Source of the DNA: Acanthornis magna
Lineage: Eukaryota > Chordata > Aves > Passeriformes > Acanthizidae
Assembly: GCA_036785705.1 (NCBI GenBank)
Contig: JAWUZG010000014.1
Location: 806,001-870,000, forward strand
Direction: 5' to 3'
DNA: 64,000 bases
The notes under the pieces are model-generated. The model was given only the letters and a program-made list of their open reading frames with translations. It made no database searches and was not told the DNA's origin. The translations under genes were made by a program, and so were the position numbers. Below are positions 11,427-22,436 of this stretch, one piece after another. How positions within the stretch are numbered: position 1 is the first letter of the stretch; each line of letters starts with the position of its first letter.

Positions 11427-12188
11427 TTTTTGGACCTTGTAGGGCTCCAGAACCGAGCCCCAAATATCTTTGGTTGATCCTAGGAGGGCTTGTTTGTTTG
11501 AATTTTTTTTAGGGAGGGAGGGGGCGGACTTTTGGATCTTGCAGGACTCCAAATGTGAGTTGCAAATGCCCCTGGGGGGATATTGGGGAGTCCCCGGCAC
11601 GCGGGTTTTTGGGGGGTCCCAGTGGCGGCTGGCGGGAGAAGTGGGATGGGGTGGGCTGGGTCCCGGGCAGGGTGGGATGTGGATTGGGGTGTGGGATGAA
11701 GTGTGGGGGAGGGGGATGTGTGGGCTGGGGCCTGGGATGAGGCAGCCGAAGGTTGGGGGTGATGAAGGCGGGGGGACCCCACTCCTTCGGGGCTTGCGGG
11801 GTATCGGCCACCTGAGAGGGAGTTTTGGGGTAGCCCTAATCCTTCGGGAGGTGGCACTGGCAGCGGGGGACACGTGTCTCCGGCAGCTCTGGAGCCCAGC
11901 TGCGCCCCCCTCGGCCCCAGCGGCGCTGGGAGCGGAATTTGGGGAGGGGGAGGTGTGGGGCGGGCAGGCCGGGCCCCCCCGCTGGGCACTGTCCCGTTGG
12001 GGCCGAGTGCGGGGGGAGCTGTCCCGCGGGGCCCGGCCCTGCCCGGGCACGGCTGATGCCGCCCGCCCGCGCTCCGCACTGCTCCAGCCTGGTGCTCGCA
12101 GTGCCGCGCGGGGCGGGGCCGCTTTGGGGACCCCCCCAGGGCAGAGCGCGGCTGCTTTGGGGCTGTGGGCACCTGCCCGGCGCTGGGC
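11427..12188 (+). promoter_or_regulatory. Upstream module of MHC IIB exon 1 (gene 1 unit)
   Basis: It starts at the LTR edge with TTTTTGGACCTTGTAGGGCT and leads through CACGTGTCTCCGG and a GC-rich stretch with GGGGCGGGGC to the exon 1 ATG at 12,189. The block 11,427-12,057 repeats 4,975-5,604, so the provirus lies between two copies of it. Class II S/X/Y boxes were looked for but could not be placed with confidence. Confidence 0.6.
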
Positions 12189-12259
12189 ATGGGCCGTGTG
12201 GGGGCAGCTGGGGCCGTCCTGGTGGCACTGGTGGTGCTGGCAGTGCCCCCGGCCGCGGG
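12189..12259 (+). pseudogene. MHC class II beta exon 1 (signal peptide), copy L
   Basis: The ATG opens 23 complete codons of a typical signal peptide: MGRVGAAGAVLVALVVLAV, then PPAA. It ends in a clean splice donor (GG|GTGAGC). Sequence and exon length match exon 1 of bird MHC class II beta genes, which targets the beta chain to the ER. No complete exon 2 or later class II exon follows on this strand; instead zinc-finger gene 1 lies 1.5 kb downstream. This is therefore an isolated exon. It could still act as a first exon of a chimeric transcript, which is untested. Confidence 0.8.
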
Positions 12260-12769
12260 GTGAGCAGGGGGTGCGGTGAGAAGGGGGGTGGGGGCTGGGA
12301 CCCCAAAGTGAGCGAAATGGGGATTGGGACCCCCAAAGTGGGCAGGAAGGGACCTGGAAGCCCCAAAAGCAATCATGGGAGAGGGGGGCTGGGGATTGAG
12401 GGGACGGTGGTGAAAGGGAGAGAAGAGCAGTGGAAAAGAGGGGTCTGGGACCCCCAAAGAGAGCGGGTTGGGGATGGGAGACCGAAATTGAGTTGGTAGT
12501 GGTCTGTGGATTGGGAGAAGGATGGAAAAGGGGAGGAGAGGGGAGGGAAATGTGGGGTTGGGAAAGGAGAAGGGCAGTTGAATGGGGGTTCAACCCTGTC
12601 CCCCAGCACTTGATCCCCAGAGCAATACCCTGGGACTCTGGGGAAGGTGGATCTGCACTGGAGGGTTCCCAAGCCCCCTGTCCATCTCTGGGGCTAATCA
12701 GGGGCTTCCCCAATCCCAGCAGCCTGTGCTGCAGCAGCTGTGGGGCAGAGGAGGGTGGGGAAGGAGTGC
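12260..12769 (+). other. MHC IIB intron 1-like sequence
   Basis: Downstream of the donor lie G-rich repeats of GGGACCCCCAAAGTG type, as in compact bird class II introns. No exon 2 is found before the purine tract at 12.77 kb. Homologous stretches lie at 31.75-32.26 and 40.78-41.28 kb. Confidence 0.5.
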
Positions 12770-13640
12770 CTTGGGGAAGAGCGGAGGCAGATTGGGAGGA
12801 AGAGGAGGGAGAGAGGAGGAGGAGGAGCAGGAAAAGGAGGAGCAGGAGAACCATGAGGTTTCACCATCCACTGTGTCTGCAGCACCCCTGGCTCTGGGAT
12901 CATTGCCCACCGCACATTCCACAGGTGACCAGGGAGGGTGAGCTTTCCCCATATCTATCAGGGCGTCTTCCGGAGGGTTGTTTTTTTGGAGGGGTATTTG
13001 GAACTCGCAGTTTCTGGAATTGAATCCCAGATATCTTTGCATGTCCCTGGTGAGGATTTTCTGGGCCAGAGGGGATGTTTGGATCTTGCAAGATTCCAAA
13101 GGAGAGCCTTAAATGGACCTTGGGGGAATACTGGAGGGGTCCATGTGGGAATTGCCTGGTATTGGTGAGAGAGGACATCGGTTTAGGCGATCCCCCGGAG
13201 AGCCGGGAGGTAAAACGCAGGTCTCCCAGAGTGGAGAGAGCAGAGAGGGGCGATAGCGGAGCTGGGGGACCCCCGGCAGCCTGGAGAGGTGGGGGAGCCT
13301 GGAGATGAGGCAGGGCCGGGACACTGTGATGCTGAAAGGGGCGGCGGAGAGAGGGGGAAGCCCCGAGTGCCTGGAGTGGGGGGAGCCTGAAGAGGGGGAC
13401 CCTGGGAGCCAAAGCATCATCAGGGAAGAAGGGACCCCCAGGACCACCAAAACCCCACGGCATCCCTAAGCTGGAGCCCGGAGAAGGGGGATCCCCAGGA
13501 CCCTCGGGAGCCCCAGCAGCTTTGAGAAGGGGGAGCCCCAGCACCCCAAAGACAGGAGACTGGAAAGGGGGAACTGCTGGGAGGCTTTTTTTGGGGTCAC
13601 TCTTCATATTTGGAGGATTTTATAGAAACAGAACACCCAG
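12770..13640 (+). promoter_or_regulatory. Purine tract and putative 5' exon before gene 1
   Basis: A GGA-rich homopurine tract (12,776-12,850) is followed by a short segment bracketed by TGTCTGCAG and CACAG|GTGACC (about 12,876-12,924), which could be a small non-coding exon. Then come the TTTGGATCTTGCAAGATTCC block and G-rich repeats. The same AG...GT bracket is kept in the copies at 4.87, 31.6, 33.0, 40.6 and 48.5 kb, which argues for a real exon. It is on the same strand as zinc-finger gene 1 and may be its 5' UTR exon. Confidence 0.45.
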
Positions 13641-13716
13641 TCACTGCCTGAGCTGAGCCTGGGCATGAGGAACCCCCAACCCAAGGCACTCACACCTTTT
13701 TTTCCCCCCAAACCAG

Positions 13717-14959
13717 GATTTCCCTTTTCCCAAACCTTGGGCAGCTGGAGAAGGAGGCTGTGAGGAAGAGGAAGATGGACGAGGACCTGCAGGCAGGTGA
13801 GGAGGAAGTCACTGCCCCTTTCCCCCTCTCTTCCGCTCCATCTCCCAGCCCAGCATCATCCCCGGCTGCAGGACAGCCCCGCTGCCAATGCTGTCCTGCA
13901 GGGACAGATTGGGGGATGTCCTTCCCCTTCCCTGTGGCATGGAGGCAAATCCCATCCTCTCCTTGTCCTTCCTCCCCAGGCAATGAGCTGCAGACGGAGA
14001 CCAGGGAGGGCAAGCCCTTGGGGCAGAACCTGGTGGAAGAGGCCGTTTTGAGCGGCTCCATGACACAGGAGTTCAAGAGGGAGGAAAAGCCGCAGAGATG
14101 CCGCACAAGGAGGGGCTGCAAACCCAGGCCAGGGCGCTCTGAGGAGGAAAGACCCACCCTGTGCCGGGAAGGCGTCCAGAGCTTCAGCCAGAGCTCGGAC
14201 CTGGTGGTCCCTGAGCAGCTCCATGATGGGGAGAAGCCCTACGAGTGTGGGGAATGTGGAAAGGGCTTCAGCAAGAGATCCCGCCTGATGGTCCACCAGA
14301 GGATCCACACAGGGGAGAGGCCCTACGAGTGTCCCGAGTGTGGGAAGAGGTTTCAGACCAGATCCAACCTCCTCATGCATCAGCGGATTCACACGGAGGA
14401 GAGGCCCTTCCGCTGCCCTGAGTGCAGGAAGGGCTTCAAGCAAAACTCCACCCTCATCAGGCACCGGCACATCCATACTGGGGAGAGGCCCTACAAGTGT
14501 GGGGCATGTGGGAAGGGCTTCAGCACGAGATCCCTCCTGATCCGCCACCAGATGATCCACTCTGGGGAGAGGCCCTACGAGTGTCCCGAGTGTGGGAAGA
14601 GGTTTCAGACCAGATCCAACCTCCTCATGCACCAGCAGATTCACACAGAGGAGAGGCCCTTCCGCTGCCCTGTGTGCAGGAAGGGCTTCAAGCACAACTC
14701 CCACCTCATCATCCACCGGCGCATCCACACCGGGGAGAGGCCCTACGAGTGTGGGCAATGTGGGATGAGCTTCATCTGCATCTCCAGCCTGATCTCCCAC
14801 CAGAGGGTCCACACTGGAGAACGGCCCTATGAGTGTGGGGAATGTGGGAAGAGCTTCAGCCAGAGCTCCAACCTGATCCGCCACCAGAGGATCCACAGAG
14901 GGGAGAGGCCTTACGAGTGTCTCAAATGGGAGTGCCCAGGCCAAAGGACAGTGCCATGA
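13717..14959 (+). CDS. C2H2 zinc-finger protein, gene 1
   Basis: Probable nuclear DNA-binding protein. There are two exons: 13,717-13,796 (donor GGCAG|GTGAGG) and 13,980-14,959 (acceptor CCTCCCCAG), with a 183-bp intron. Gene 2 begins at an ATG in exon 1 that is CTG here, so the first usable ATG is 13,775 and the protein would be about 333 residues. A linker with [12 protein letters not shown] precedes one degenerate and eight complete fingers (from 14,240, 84 bp each). Fingers 1-3 and 4-6 look like a duplicated three-finger module; fingers 2 and 5 differ at one residue. Finger 9 breaks after YECLKWE and the tail comes from antisense MHC sequence. No KRAB or SCAN domain is seen. The family is typical of songbird expansions; function is unknown. 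Confidence 0.8.
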
Positions 14960-15150
14960 TCTCATAGTTGTGGCAGCAGAACGTGTCCACCTGAGCCCAT
15001 CTGTTCTCTAGGAATTCCGGTTGTCTGTCCCAGTCCCTGGCCTGGGTGTCCCCATTTGGGGTATGCCCCTCAAAGTGCCGAAATCGCTGCTGAAGTGCCC
15101 GAGCTGCTCCTGGCTGTGAATATTCCTGTCCACCAGCCTCTCCTGGTCAA
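14933..15150 (-). pseudogene. MHC class II beta exon 2 fragment, antisense to gene 1
   Basis: The minus strand encodes pieces of the beta-1 (peptide-binding) domain: VDRNIHSQEQLGHFSSDFG, then, in a shifted frame, FLENRWAQVD and a CCHNYE segment. The first third of the domain is missing and the frames do not join. The matching piece at 28,945-29,160 is in the same state, so both descend from one broken exon. It overlaps the last codons of zinc-finger gene 1, giving that gene its C-terminus. Confidence 0.75.
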
Positions 15151-15548
15151 TGCCATGGGGGGCTGGGAGGGGCATTTGGGGGTCCTGTGGGGATTGGGAG
15201 GGCCTTTTGTGGTTCTTGGGGGCATCTGTGGTGCTGAGAGAGGTCTTGGTGGGGTCTGTGAGGGAGGTTTGGGGTCCAAGCTGGGGTGTGTGGCTTGGAG
15301 AGGTATTGGGTGGGTCTTGGGGGATATGGTAAAGGGCTTTCGGTGTCTCTTGGGGCAATTTATGTGTCACGGACTTTTTTGGGGGATCCTATGGGAAGCT
15401 GTTGGGTGGTTTGAGAGGTCCGGCATTGGCTCTGGGGCTGGGAAGGGGTTTCAGGGCAGTAGTGACCCCCCAGACCCCCAAAGCTGCCACCAGACCCAGC
15501 CCCCAAGATGCTGCCAGGGTTTGGGGGCTCCATGTTGGGGTTCTTTTG
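15151..15548 (-). other. Sequence flanking MHC IIB exon 2 fragment
   Basis: This G-rich sequence is repetitive on the plus strand (TTGGGGGTCTTG-like units). It matches 28,540-28,944 in inverted orientation. It probably includes class II intron sequence, but the usual exon 2 acceptor and start are absent. The match ends at about 15,548, where retroviral sequence begins. Confidence 0.5.
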
Positions 15549-15559
15549 AGGGATTCTTA

Positions 15560-15944
15560 ATAGTCTAGGCACTGAGACATGCACAATGCAGCCTTAACTT
15601 AGCTGAGCAAAATAAGCAAGAAGGTAAATATGTCCTTGAAGTGCAGCTGTGGGGAATTAGCTGCCAAGTCTAGCAATTCCAAGAATGTAAACAACGGAGT
15701 GTGTGAACGGCAGGTTGTAGAATCTTAGCGGGGCAGAGCAGCAGCAGCAGCAGCAGCGTTTGTATGACAGCTCACCATCACTCCTGTGATTTGCTTAGAT
15801 GTGTAAACAAGTAGCTAGTAACCAATGTATTGCTTGCATATAGAGAAGTAAAAAATGTATATAAGTAGCCTTCTGATCTGTAATAAACAGCTTCACCTGA
15901 TCATATTGGTCTGTGTGTGATGACCCATGAGATCCTCCACAACA
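15560..15944 (+). repeat. 5' LTR of a second retrovirus type
   Basis: It has a TATA-like TGTATATAAGTAG (about 15,855), AATAAA (about 15,884) and an end at CCTCCACAACA just before a primer-binding site. It includes a (CAG)6 run near 15,740. Its left end is not certain; it may be truncated against the MHC fragment. It does not match the LTR at 21.7 kb. Confidence 0.65.
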
Positions 15945-15947
15945 TAG

Positions 15948-15965
15948 TGGTGACCCCGACGTGCC
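15948..15965 (+). other. Retroviral primer-binding site
   Basis: TGGTGACCCCGACGTGCC lies three bases after the LTR end. It resembles the tRNA-Trp type primer site known from avian sarcoma-leukosis viruses, with a change near its 3' end. Confidence 0.7.
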
Positions 15966-15979
15966 TCAGTTAGTTCGTA

Positions 15980-16950
15980 ATGAACTGCTTGTGCGTTCCA
16001 GGTGCGGAGAAGGCGGTCGGATATCCCTGCGAGCCCCAGCAGGATGAAGTGATGAATGGCTTAAAGTATCCCTGCAGTCCCGTGCAGGAAGTGGTGGAAC
16101 AGAGCTCCGGTATATGTCAAGAGGACGTGGAATCTCACCAAGAAGAGGTGAGCGGCCATAGGGGGAGATGGGGCAGGACGAGCATGAACGGGACGTGGTC
16201 CGAAACCTCCTCCAATTTATTCTCTCTAAGAGAGCACAGAAATATGATGCCTTGGCTTTGAAAAGCTTTTTTAGCTGGGCGTGGGAGCACAGACTGACAT
16301 TGGGTGCCTCTGTAGCTTTTGAAATCTGCACCTGGGAGGCGATTGGGAAGGCACTCTGGGACACTGTAGCTGCAGGCGGCAGGAAAGCAAAGGAGGCAAC
16401 AAAGTGCGCTCCTTTATGGAAGACCACAGGAGATGTTTTACATGCTATGAAATCAGAGAGCCCCTGCAAGCTTTTCCTATCAACAAACTTTTTTCCACTA
16501 CGCTGGACATTCCCTTGCGAGTGCCGATCCCTCCCCGCCCCAGTCCCGCCGTCCCTCTTCCTCACCACCCCCAAAATCGGCGGAAACTGAAGCTCCGCCC
16601 CCGCCACCCCCACCACCGGAGGCGGCCAAGGCCGAGGACACAGCCTCTCATAGAGGCTGATTCCCAATCCCCCTCTCAAGGCCCTGATGCTGTCAGAGGC
16701 GATTAGGGGGTGGGGGCAACTGTGGACAGGGAGGTTGAGGCTTGTCCATTGACTTCTACTGATTTTTCAATTGCCATCCAAGATTTTGCAAAAACCTTGC
16801 AAGCGTTACCTCTTAATCTACCTGCTAGAGCTGCTTCACCCGTAAACAAATCGTACGCCTTCTCCGACCCTCCCCCCCTACTTGAAGATCGTGCTCTTCC
16901 CCTGAAACTGTCCCGAAAAGTTGGTGCAGTTTAGGAGTGTTGCAAAATAT
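15980..16950 (+). pseudogene. Broken gag (matrix region)
   Basis: Two overlapping frames (15,980-16,261 and 16,168-16,590) carry a helical matrix-like segment containing FFSWAWEHRL and ICTWEAIGKALWDTV. Then follows a Pro-rich, frame-broken stretch to about 16,950. No capsid, protease or pol follows, so only the 5' end of a provirus is left. Betaretrovirus-like matrix is my best guess from the helix pattern; this is not certain. Confidence 0.55.
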
Positions 16951-17299
16951 TCTCCACATCGGATCACCTTTTATTATTCCTTACGGAACTCTGTAACTGC
17001 TTTCTACATGAGGCAAGCCTTGATATTAACACCTCTCCTCCCGGGAGCTGCACGGTGGCTCACAGTCCGGATCCCCAGTCCTGCATCGTCCCACTGTCGC
17101 CGGTGCTCATCCCTCGGCTGGAGAGCTGACTCAGCTGCGACCGACTGGCAGAGCAACTGACCGTGCGACGTGTCCAGTGACCCTGGCAGAGCCATCTCGG
17201 GATGTCTTCAAGGGAGGCAAGAAAGCCACACAGAAGAAACAGCAATTGCTTGCTGCTTCCTACCCCCCCACCCTTTGCTTTCCCCCACCTGGCAAGCCC

Positions 17300-20200
17300 C
17301 CCCTGCCCCGGCAGCAGGGAGAAGGTGGGTGCCACGGAGGCCTCTCCTGGCCTGCACAGTTCGATTTGCAAATGTATCTTCCAAGTGCTCTTTTAATTAG
17401 TGCAACTGAGCTGTATTTTGAATTTGTTTCCAGCTTTTTGAAACGAGAAAGCAATGATGATAACAGCTTGGTTAAATGAGAGGGTTGGGCTGAAAGGTTT
17501 GTTGCTGAGTACTTTAGAAAGTGTTTTATGTGTACCTCTGGTGCTCTGAAAGTCTTGTAAATTGTTAAGTTAGTTGACCTTTCCCTGCACATTTTATCTC
17601 AGCTCTACAGAACTGGTATGTGAATCATGACAATCTGCCTTAAATCACAGCAGCACCCCCCCCCCCGCTTTCTGACTGTGTATGTTTCCTTTAAGGAATT
17701 TCACAGGCTTTCTGTTTTTCCTAGATCTTACTGGGACAGAGTACCTTTTGGTGAGATGTCTGAAGGGAAAACACGCTACTTCGGAATTCTAAACTTTGCT
17801 GTGTGGGTGCTAAGAAGTCAGTTTTCAGCTGACAGGTTTTAATAGATATACCTGACGTATTTAATTTGAACAAATAATTTTATGTTCTACTTAGTTACTT
17901 ATATATTACCTCAGCTTTATTGTGATCTGCAACTTGAAGTTCTAATATTACCCAACTCTGATAAAACTTGGGAGTTAATGCTAAAACCATGGTGTAAAAT
18001 TTGTTTTTCCCAGAGGGTAAAATCTATTTTGTTTTTCTACCTAGCCTCAAGGTTTGTGAAACTAACTTGGCACCCCTTCAACAACTGTTGCTGTTTGGCC
18101 TTGAGATTCCTTGAGCTGCCTAAGACAAACCAAATAATAAAACATAATTAAACAGCACAGTAAGATCCCATACGAAATTAGCAAAGTTGAATTTTCAAGT
18201 TGTCTCCTCAAAGCATCATTTATCCTTATATGTCCAATATCTTGGTTTATACACAGATCTAGTGTCTTAGTCTTACTCAGCATACATTCAAACTCCTATT
18301 TGAAATGTGTAGCATGGATGTTAACTGGACAAGATGTATAGCTACAGCAATTGACTTTAAATCCTGATGTCAAAACATTGAATGATTTACAAAGCTTCTA
18401 GGAGCAATTAACTGTGTGAGGCCCATGCTAGGCCTGACTCCATATTTGTTATCTGCAGAAGCTTTTGAGAATCAGCCATAATTAGCTCATGGTTCCCTAC
18501 TGTAAAGACAGTGTAGTGCCGGCTTTACCTGTTTGCCTATACAGCTCTAATAAGAAAATTTAAATGTGACTGTTTTGCCATAAAGACACATGTGACAGCA
18601 TTTCCAGCTAGTACAGCTGTTCACAGATTCAAGAGTACTTGTTCTTCCTTGTCACCTATAGCTTGCACATGAACTTAACATCAAAATAGTTTAAGTACAT
18701 TAATTGCCCAGAAAAGTAACTCAATGTGATCTTACCTCATTAAATGCACTCGCTCAGTTGTCTGCTCAGTACCTGAGTTCTTGATGTTCTTTGCCCTTGT
18801 GGCAGAGGCCACAGTCAAACATACACTAGTACACTCCTTCGCAATCAGTTAAAACCGTAACTACAGCTGCTTGTATACATGTGTCAGTTCTATACATCCA
18901 CAACACTGAGTAGGATGCGTGTCCAGAGTCATGGCAGTATTATATGATTATGTCTTTGATGTCTTCTTTACGTCTCAAACCTATTGTAATCATATTTACA
19001 GAAAGCTGTCTTACCATCTGCGAATTAAGCAGGTTTTAGATGCAATTTGCCAAGATGTACGATGCTATCATTCCTGTGAGTAAAGCTGCACCTCGAAAAC
19101 ATCTTAGTAAACTTGCACTTATCTCAGAGGAGTACTGACTGTGAAACAGGCATTTTCAATAATGTTTATAGTTGCCATAGGTCAGTCCCCAAACTGATTT
19201 ATGTAGAATCATGATGTATCTGCCACACCTTTATGATCTTTCCAGTTAATCCTATGAAAATTCCACCCTCTAAAGTTCTACGTTGCTGCTATTTCATTTA
19301 CAACTCAGTTATTTTTCTTGATATTATTCGCTGATGTTTACCTGCTGTATGATGAATTTTCAGTAGTTTCTTATACGGAAGAGGTCAAAATAGGTTGAGT
19401 TCTGCTGTATCTGAAACTCTCAAAGTATACCCTTGACCTTGTATCTAGTTTAGTAGATTTAAAGTTAAACGCTTGCAAAGGCACCCAGAGTGACTACTTC
19501 TCTAAATTAAAAAGATTTGTTTTTTCTTTCCACAGGTATACTTTAACCAGTATCTGTGTGCATGTGCATACAGGTGTGAAAGTGCTGCAGCAAATGTGCT
19601 AAGAATGTTGTTCGAGTCTTTTATGTATTTTGAGTTTATAGGTCAGACCTGTCAACTTTGAGTTGATCAAAATTTTTGTGAAGTCTGTTGATTTTAAGTT
19701 CTATTAACAAGTTAAATTTTAGTAACCTCTGAAGGAAAGAAAAGAGAAAGCAAGTGCACATGTTAAAAGTGGATAAAAAAAAAAAGGCAAAACGGAGGCT
19801 TGTGGTTGAGTGAAGAGAGTTCCCATGTTTGTGAGTGGTGGTGGTGTTCAGTGAATTTGTGACAGCTGGCAGAGGGGTAAAACTTGTTACCCCAAGGAGT
19901 TTCAGCCCTCTCTGCATGGTTTGTTGTTAAAAAATGGCAGAACTGGCAGGATGACATCCTGAGGCCAATTCTGTAAAGTATTTTGTGGCCTAAGAGTGAG
20001 TTAGCCTCCTGGTGCCTTTAGAAAAAGCAAGTCTGATACCTGCAGTAAATCTTGCAGCTGCTATAAAGTTTGTTTCCTTGTGTGTGTGTGTGAATTGCCT
20101 GTGTTAATTTGTATTTTGCCGGCATGTAAATCTACATAGAGATGCCTGTGAGATAAAAGTTACTTCTTAAGTGCTGAAGATTAATTTCTCTTCAGTTTCA

Positions 20201-21250
20201 ATTATATTAACTTTAAGCTCTGTTAGATTTATCTTAGTTTTAAGCGAAGTTAAAGTTTAAGTTCTGTCGAAACATGCAAAATAAAACAAAACAAAAAAAA
20301 AAAGGAAAAGGGGAAAGAGTTCTTTACAGTTCTTTTGCTATAAAGATAAAGTCAACTGAAATGTTCATGATAAAGAATTGGTAAGACAAGTAAGTGAAGA
20401 CGTAATTTGTCAAATCCTTAATTTCATCACAAATCTTATGGTTCTGAATGTTCTACATTAGTCAATCAAGATGACTGTTTATAACAGCCTTTGCAGCTTT
20501 ACCTTCTATAGGTAACACAGAAGAACGAATACCAATTTCAAGTCATGAATATTATTAATTATAAAATGCTTAGTGCTTCTCTTTCTTGTTTTCATTTTGC
20601 TTTACTGTCATATATGCATAGATGTGTAAAAAATATAATCTCACTTTTTCAGAACAGTTACTGTTACTGTATTAACAATTCTAGATGTGTGTTCAGTTTG
20701 TTTATGGTACCATTGATTACTTAGTTATAACTAAATGACAACGCCGGCTGCTTTAGAAATTTTCACATAACCCTGTGTAGTTATCTGTAAGAAGTGTATT
20801 GTTTTAAAGAATTGATATTAATAGAGGCTTCTTTGTAAGATGATTTAGGGAGACCCTTTCAGTTAAGGCCTGGGCTCTGGCCAAGCCCTGGCCCTAAGTT
20901 GATCGGGTACTGAATCTTTAATCCCAGATGTTTCTGCTCTAAAAATGCAATTGAGTCATTTTGGCTCACCAATTCGGCTTGATAAGAACTGGAACCCCTT
21001 TCAGGTAAACTTGAAAGCTTTGCCCGGGAAAGGTCTTCAGGTCTCGCCTGTAAAATGGGACTTTCCAGTGATTGTCGACTCAGGGTAGTAGCTAATAGTT
21101 AAATGGTTAATAATCTGTGTATTTTTGAAGTACTGTTCTCTTTCTCTTATGTATATTAGTAGTTGCACCTGTTGCCTTGATCACCTTCACTCATAATGCA
21201 AAACCCACAACTGAGAGTGTAATAACACGCAATAACAAAGCTCAAGTAAC
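17300..21250. other. AT-rich region without recognisable gene
   Basis: About 4 kb of AT-rich DNA in which only short frames occur. It differs sharply in composition from the GC-rich MHC and zinc-finger units on either side. A (TG)n run lies at about 20,081-20,094 and an A-rich stretch at 20,278-20,310. No exon, RNA gene or repeat family was recognised. It could be intronic or old retroviral interior. Confidence 0.5.
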
Positions 21251-21524
21251 CTGTTAACCTAGAGAAGAGAGTATGCATGTGTTCTATCACCAAGAAGTTT
21301 AAAGCAATTACCTGCTCATCTGGTCAAAATCAAGAACCAGAGTTCAGAAGAAACCATGGACTCTTTAATCAAGATTTGAGCTTGACAGAGACTTTAGAGC
21401 AATGTTGTATATTGTTTTCACAGTTTCAATTAACTAAAGTAGTACTTGCTAGCAAAATTATTTTAAGTAACTGCATAGTAACAAGTTAAGGTAGAAAGGT
21501 TGCTCAAAGCTGAAGAATCACTGA

Positions 21525-21676
21525 GTGGCTCAAGAATTTGTGCAAGACAGTGTTGTTGTTGCTTTTGACAATAATAACTTTCAGAATGTTGTTCAATGCT
21601 GCTCTATGCTAATTCACAGAATGATGGAAAAGTACATCAATCAGGCCTTGCTCGCACAAAAAGAAAAAGGGGGAAT
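21525..21676 (+). pseudogene. 3' internal end of a retrovirus with polypurine tract
   Basis: The short frame ending in QALLAQKEKGGIV runs across AAAAAGGGGGAAT, a polypurine tract abutting the LTR at 21,677. It is the last part of an ERV whose remaining genes are not recognisable upstream. Confidence 0.55.
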
Positions 21677-22037
21677 TGTTGCAGTATGGCTTGAGGCCTT
21701 GTGCGAGCAAAGTGAGGTGTAAACTAAGAAGCCCTTAGGCCGCAAGAACTGGAAGTATGCTGGCAGGAGAAGAGCCAAGGACAGTGTGTCCTTGACGCTG
21801 GGGAAAAACACCAAAGAAAGAACTTGTGGCTGAAAGAATGAGGAGGATTCGTGATAGGAGGGGCCCTGTATGGGAGGGATATGTAAATGTAACCCTTTGT
21901 AGCTGACCAATGACCTTATGACTAGTAGGCATAATTAACTGTAACAGCATATAAGCAGTTAACAACGTAAATACACTGGAAGCTTGTTTATAACTCATAC
22001 TGGGTTGCGTGTCTTGCTTCCCTCACCGTCGGCAACA
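21677..22037 (+). repeat. 3' LTR, 361 bp
   Basis: It begins TGTTGCAGTATGG and ends CGTCGGCAACA, giving a TGTTGC/GCAACA terminal inverted repeat. It has GCATATAAGC as a TATA-like box (about 21,948). A polypurine tract sits directly upstream. Confidence 0.85.
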
Positions 22038-22400
22038 CAGCATGACTAAAGTTTAGAGAAGAGTCCTTGAGATGTCCTTGAAGGACAAAAACAAGAAACT
22101 AAGGCAAGTTGTAAACAAGTTAGAGAGAAGCCCCCCCCTGAACACGAAAAACCGTAAGCAAGGGAGGAACTTGTGGTAGCCTGGCATGAGATAACCAATT
22201 AGCAATAGCTTAAGGCACGTGAGCATTATAATGTAACTAATCACGTAGTTAGGTGAGACCTATGATCATCAGCAAAGTAGATAAAATAATGTAACTTTTG
22301 GAAATAAGTGGAGCTCGACTTTAACCATATTGGTGTCCTGTCGTCCATCCGGGTTGAACCTCCAGGGGAGTCCTGCTACAAGGAAACAATTTAAAACCCC
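22038..22400 (+). mobile_element. Possible LTR remnant
   Basis: The sequence has LTR-like features, namely CAATTAGC, AGATAAAATAATG, and a TTGGTGTCCTGTCGTCC end. No partner LTR or primer site was confirmed. Low confidence. Confidence 0.3.
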
Positions 22401-22436
22401 AAAACACCCATAATTCCCTGAAACTGGAGCCACCCC

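Larger units (their letters stand above)
1..13640. repeat. Left arm of large inverted repeat
   Basis: Base 1 pairs with base 53,354 on the opposite strand, and the match can be followed inward feature by feature: LTR, zinc-finger fragment, provirus, MHC exon 1. The sum of paired coordinates stays near 53,355 out to about 4.5 kb. It then rises to about 53,545 because the left arm carries roughly 190 bp that the right arm lacks, and it is about 53,550 at the inner end. The arms are very similar; in the provirus RNase H reading frame only 2 of 106 residues differ by eye. The match fades at about 13,640, just before the exons of zinc-finger gene 1. The left arm runs off the window, so its true length is unknown. 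Confidence 0.95.

Noticed and set aside
13760..13774. Upstream GTG as start of zinc-finger gene 1
   Set aside because: Non-ATG starts are rare in vertebrates. The codon equivalent to the gene 2 ATG is CTG, so the next ATG at 13,775 is preferred.
15560..22037. One 6.5-kb provirus from the LTR at 15.6 kb to the LTR at 21.7 kb
   Set aside because: The two LTRs do not match in sequence or ends, and 4 kb between them lacks pol or env motifs. They belong to different elements.
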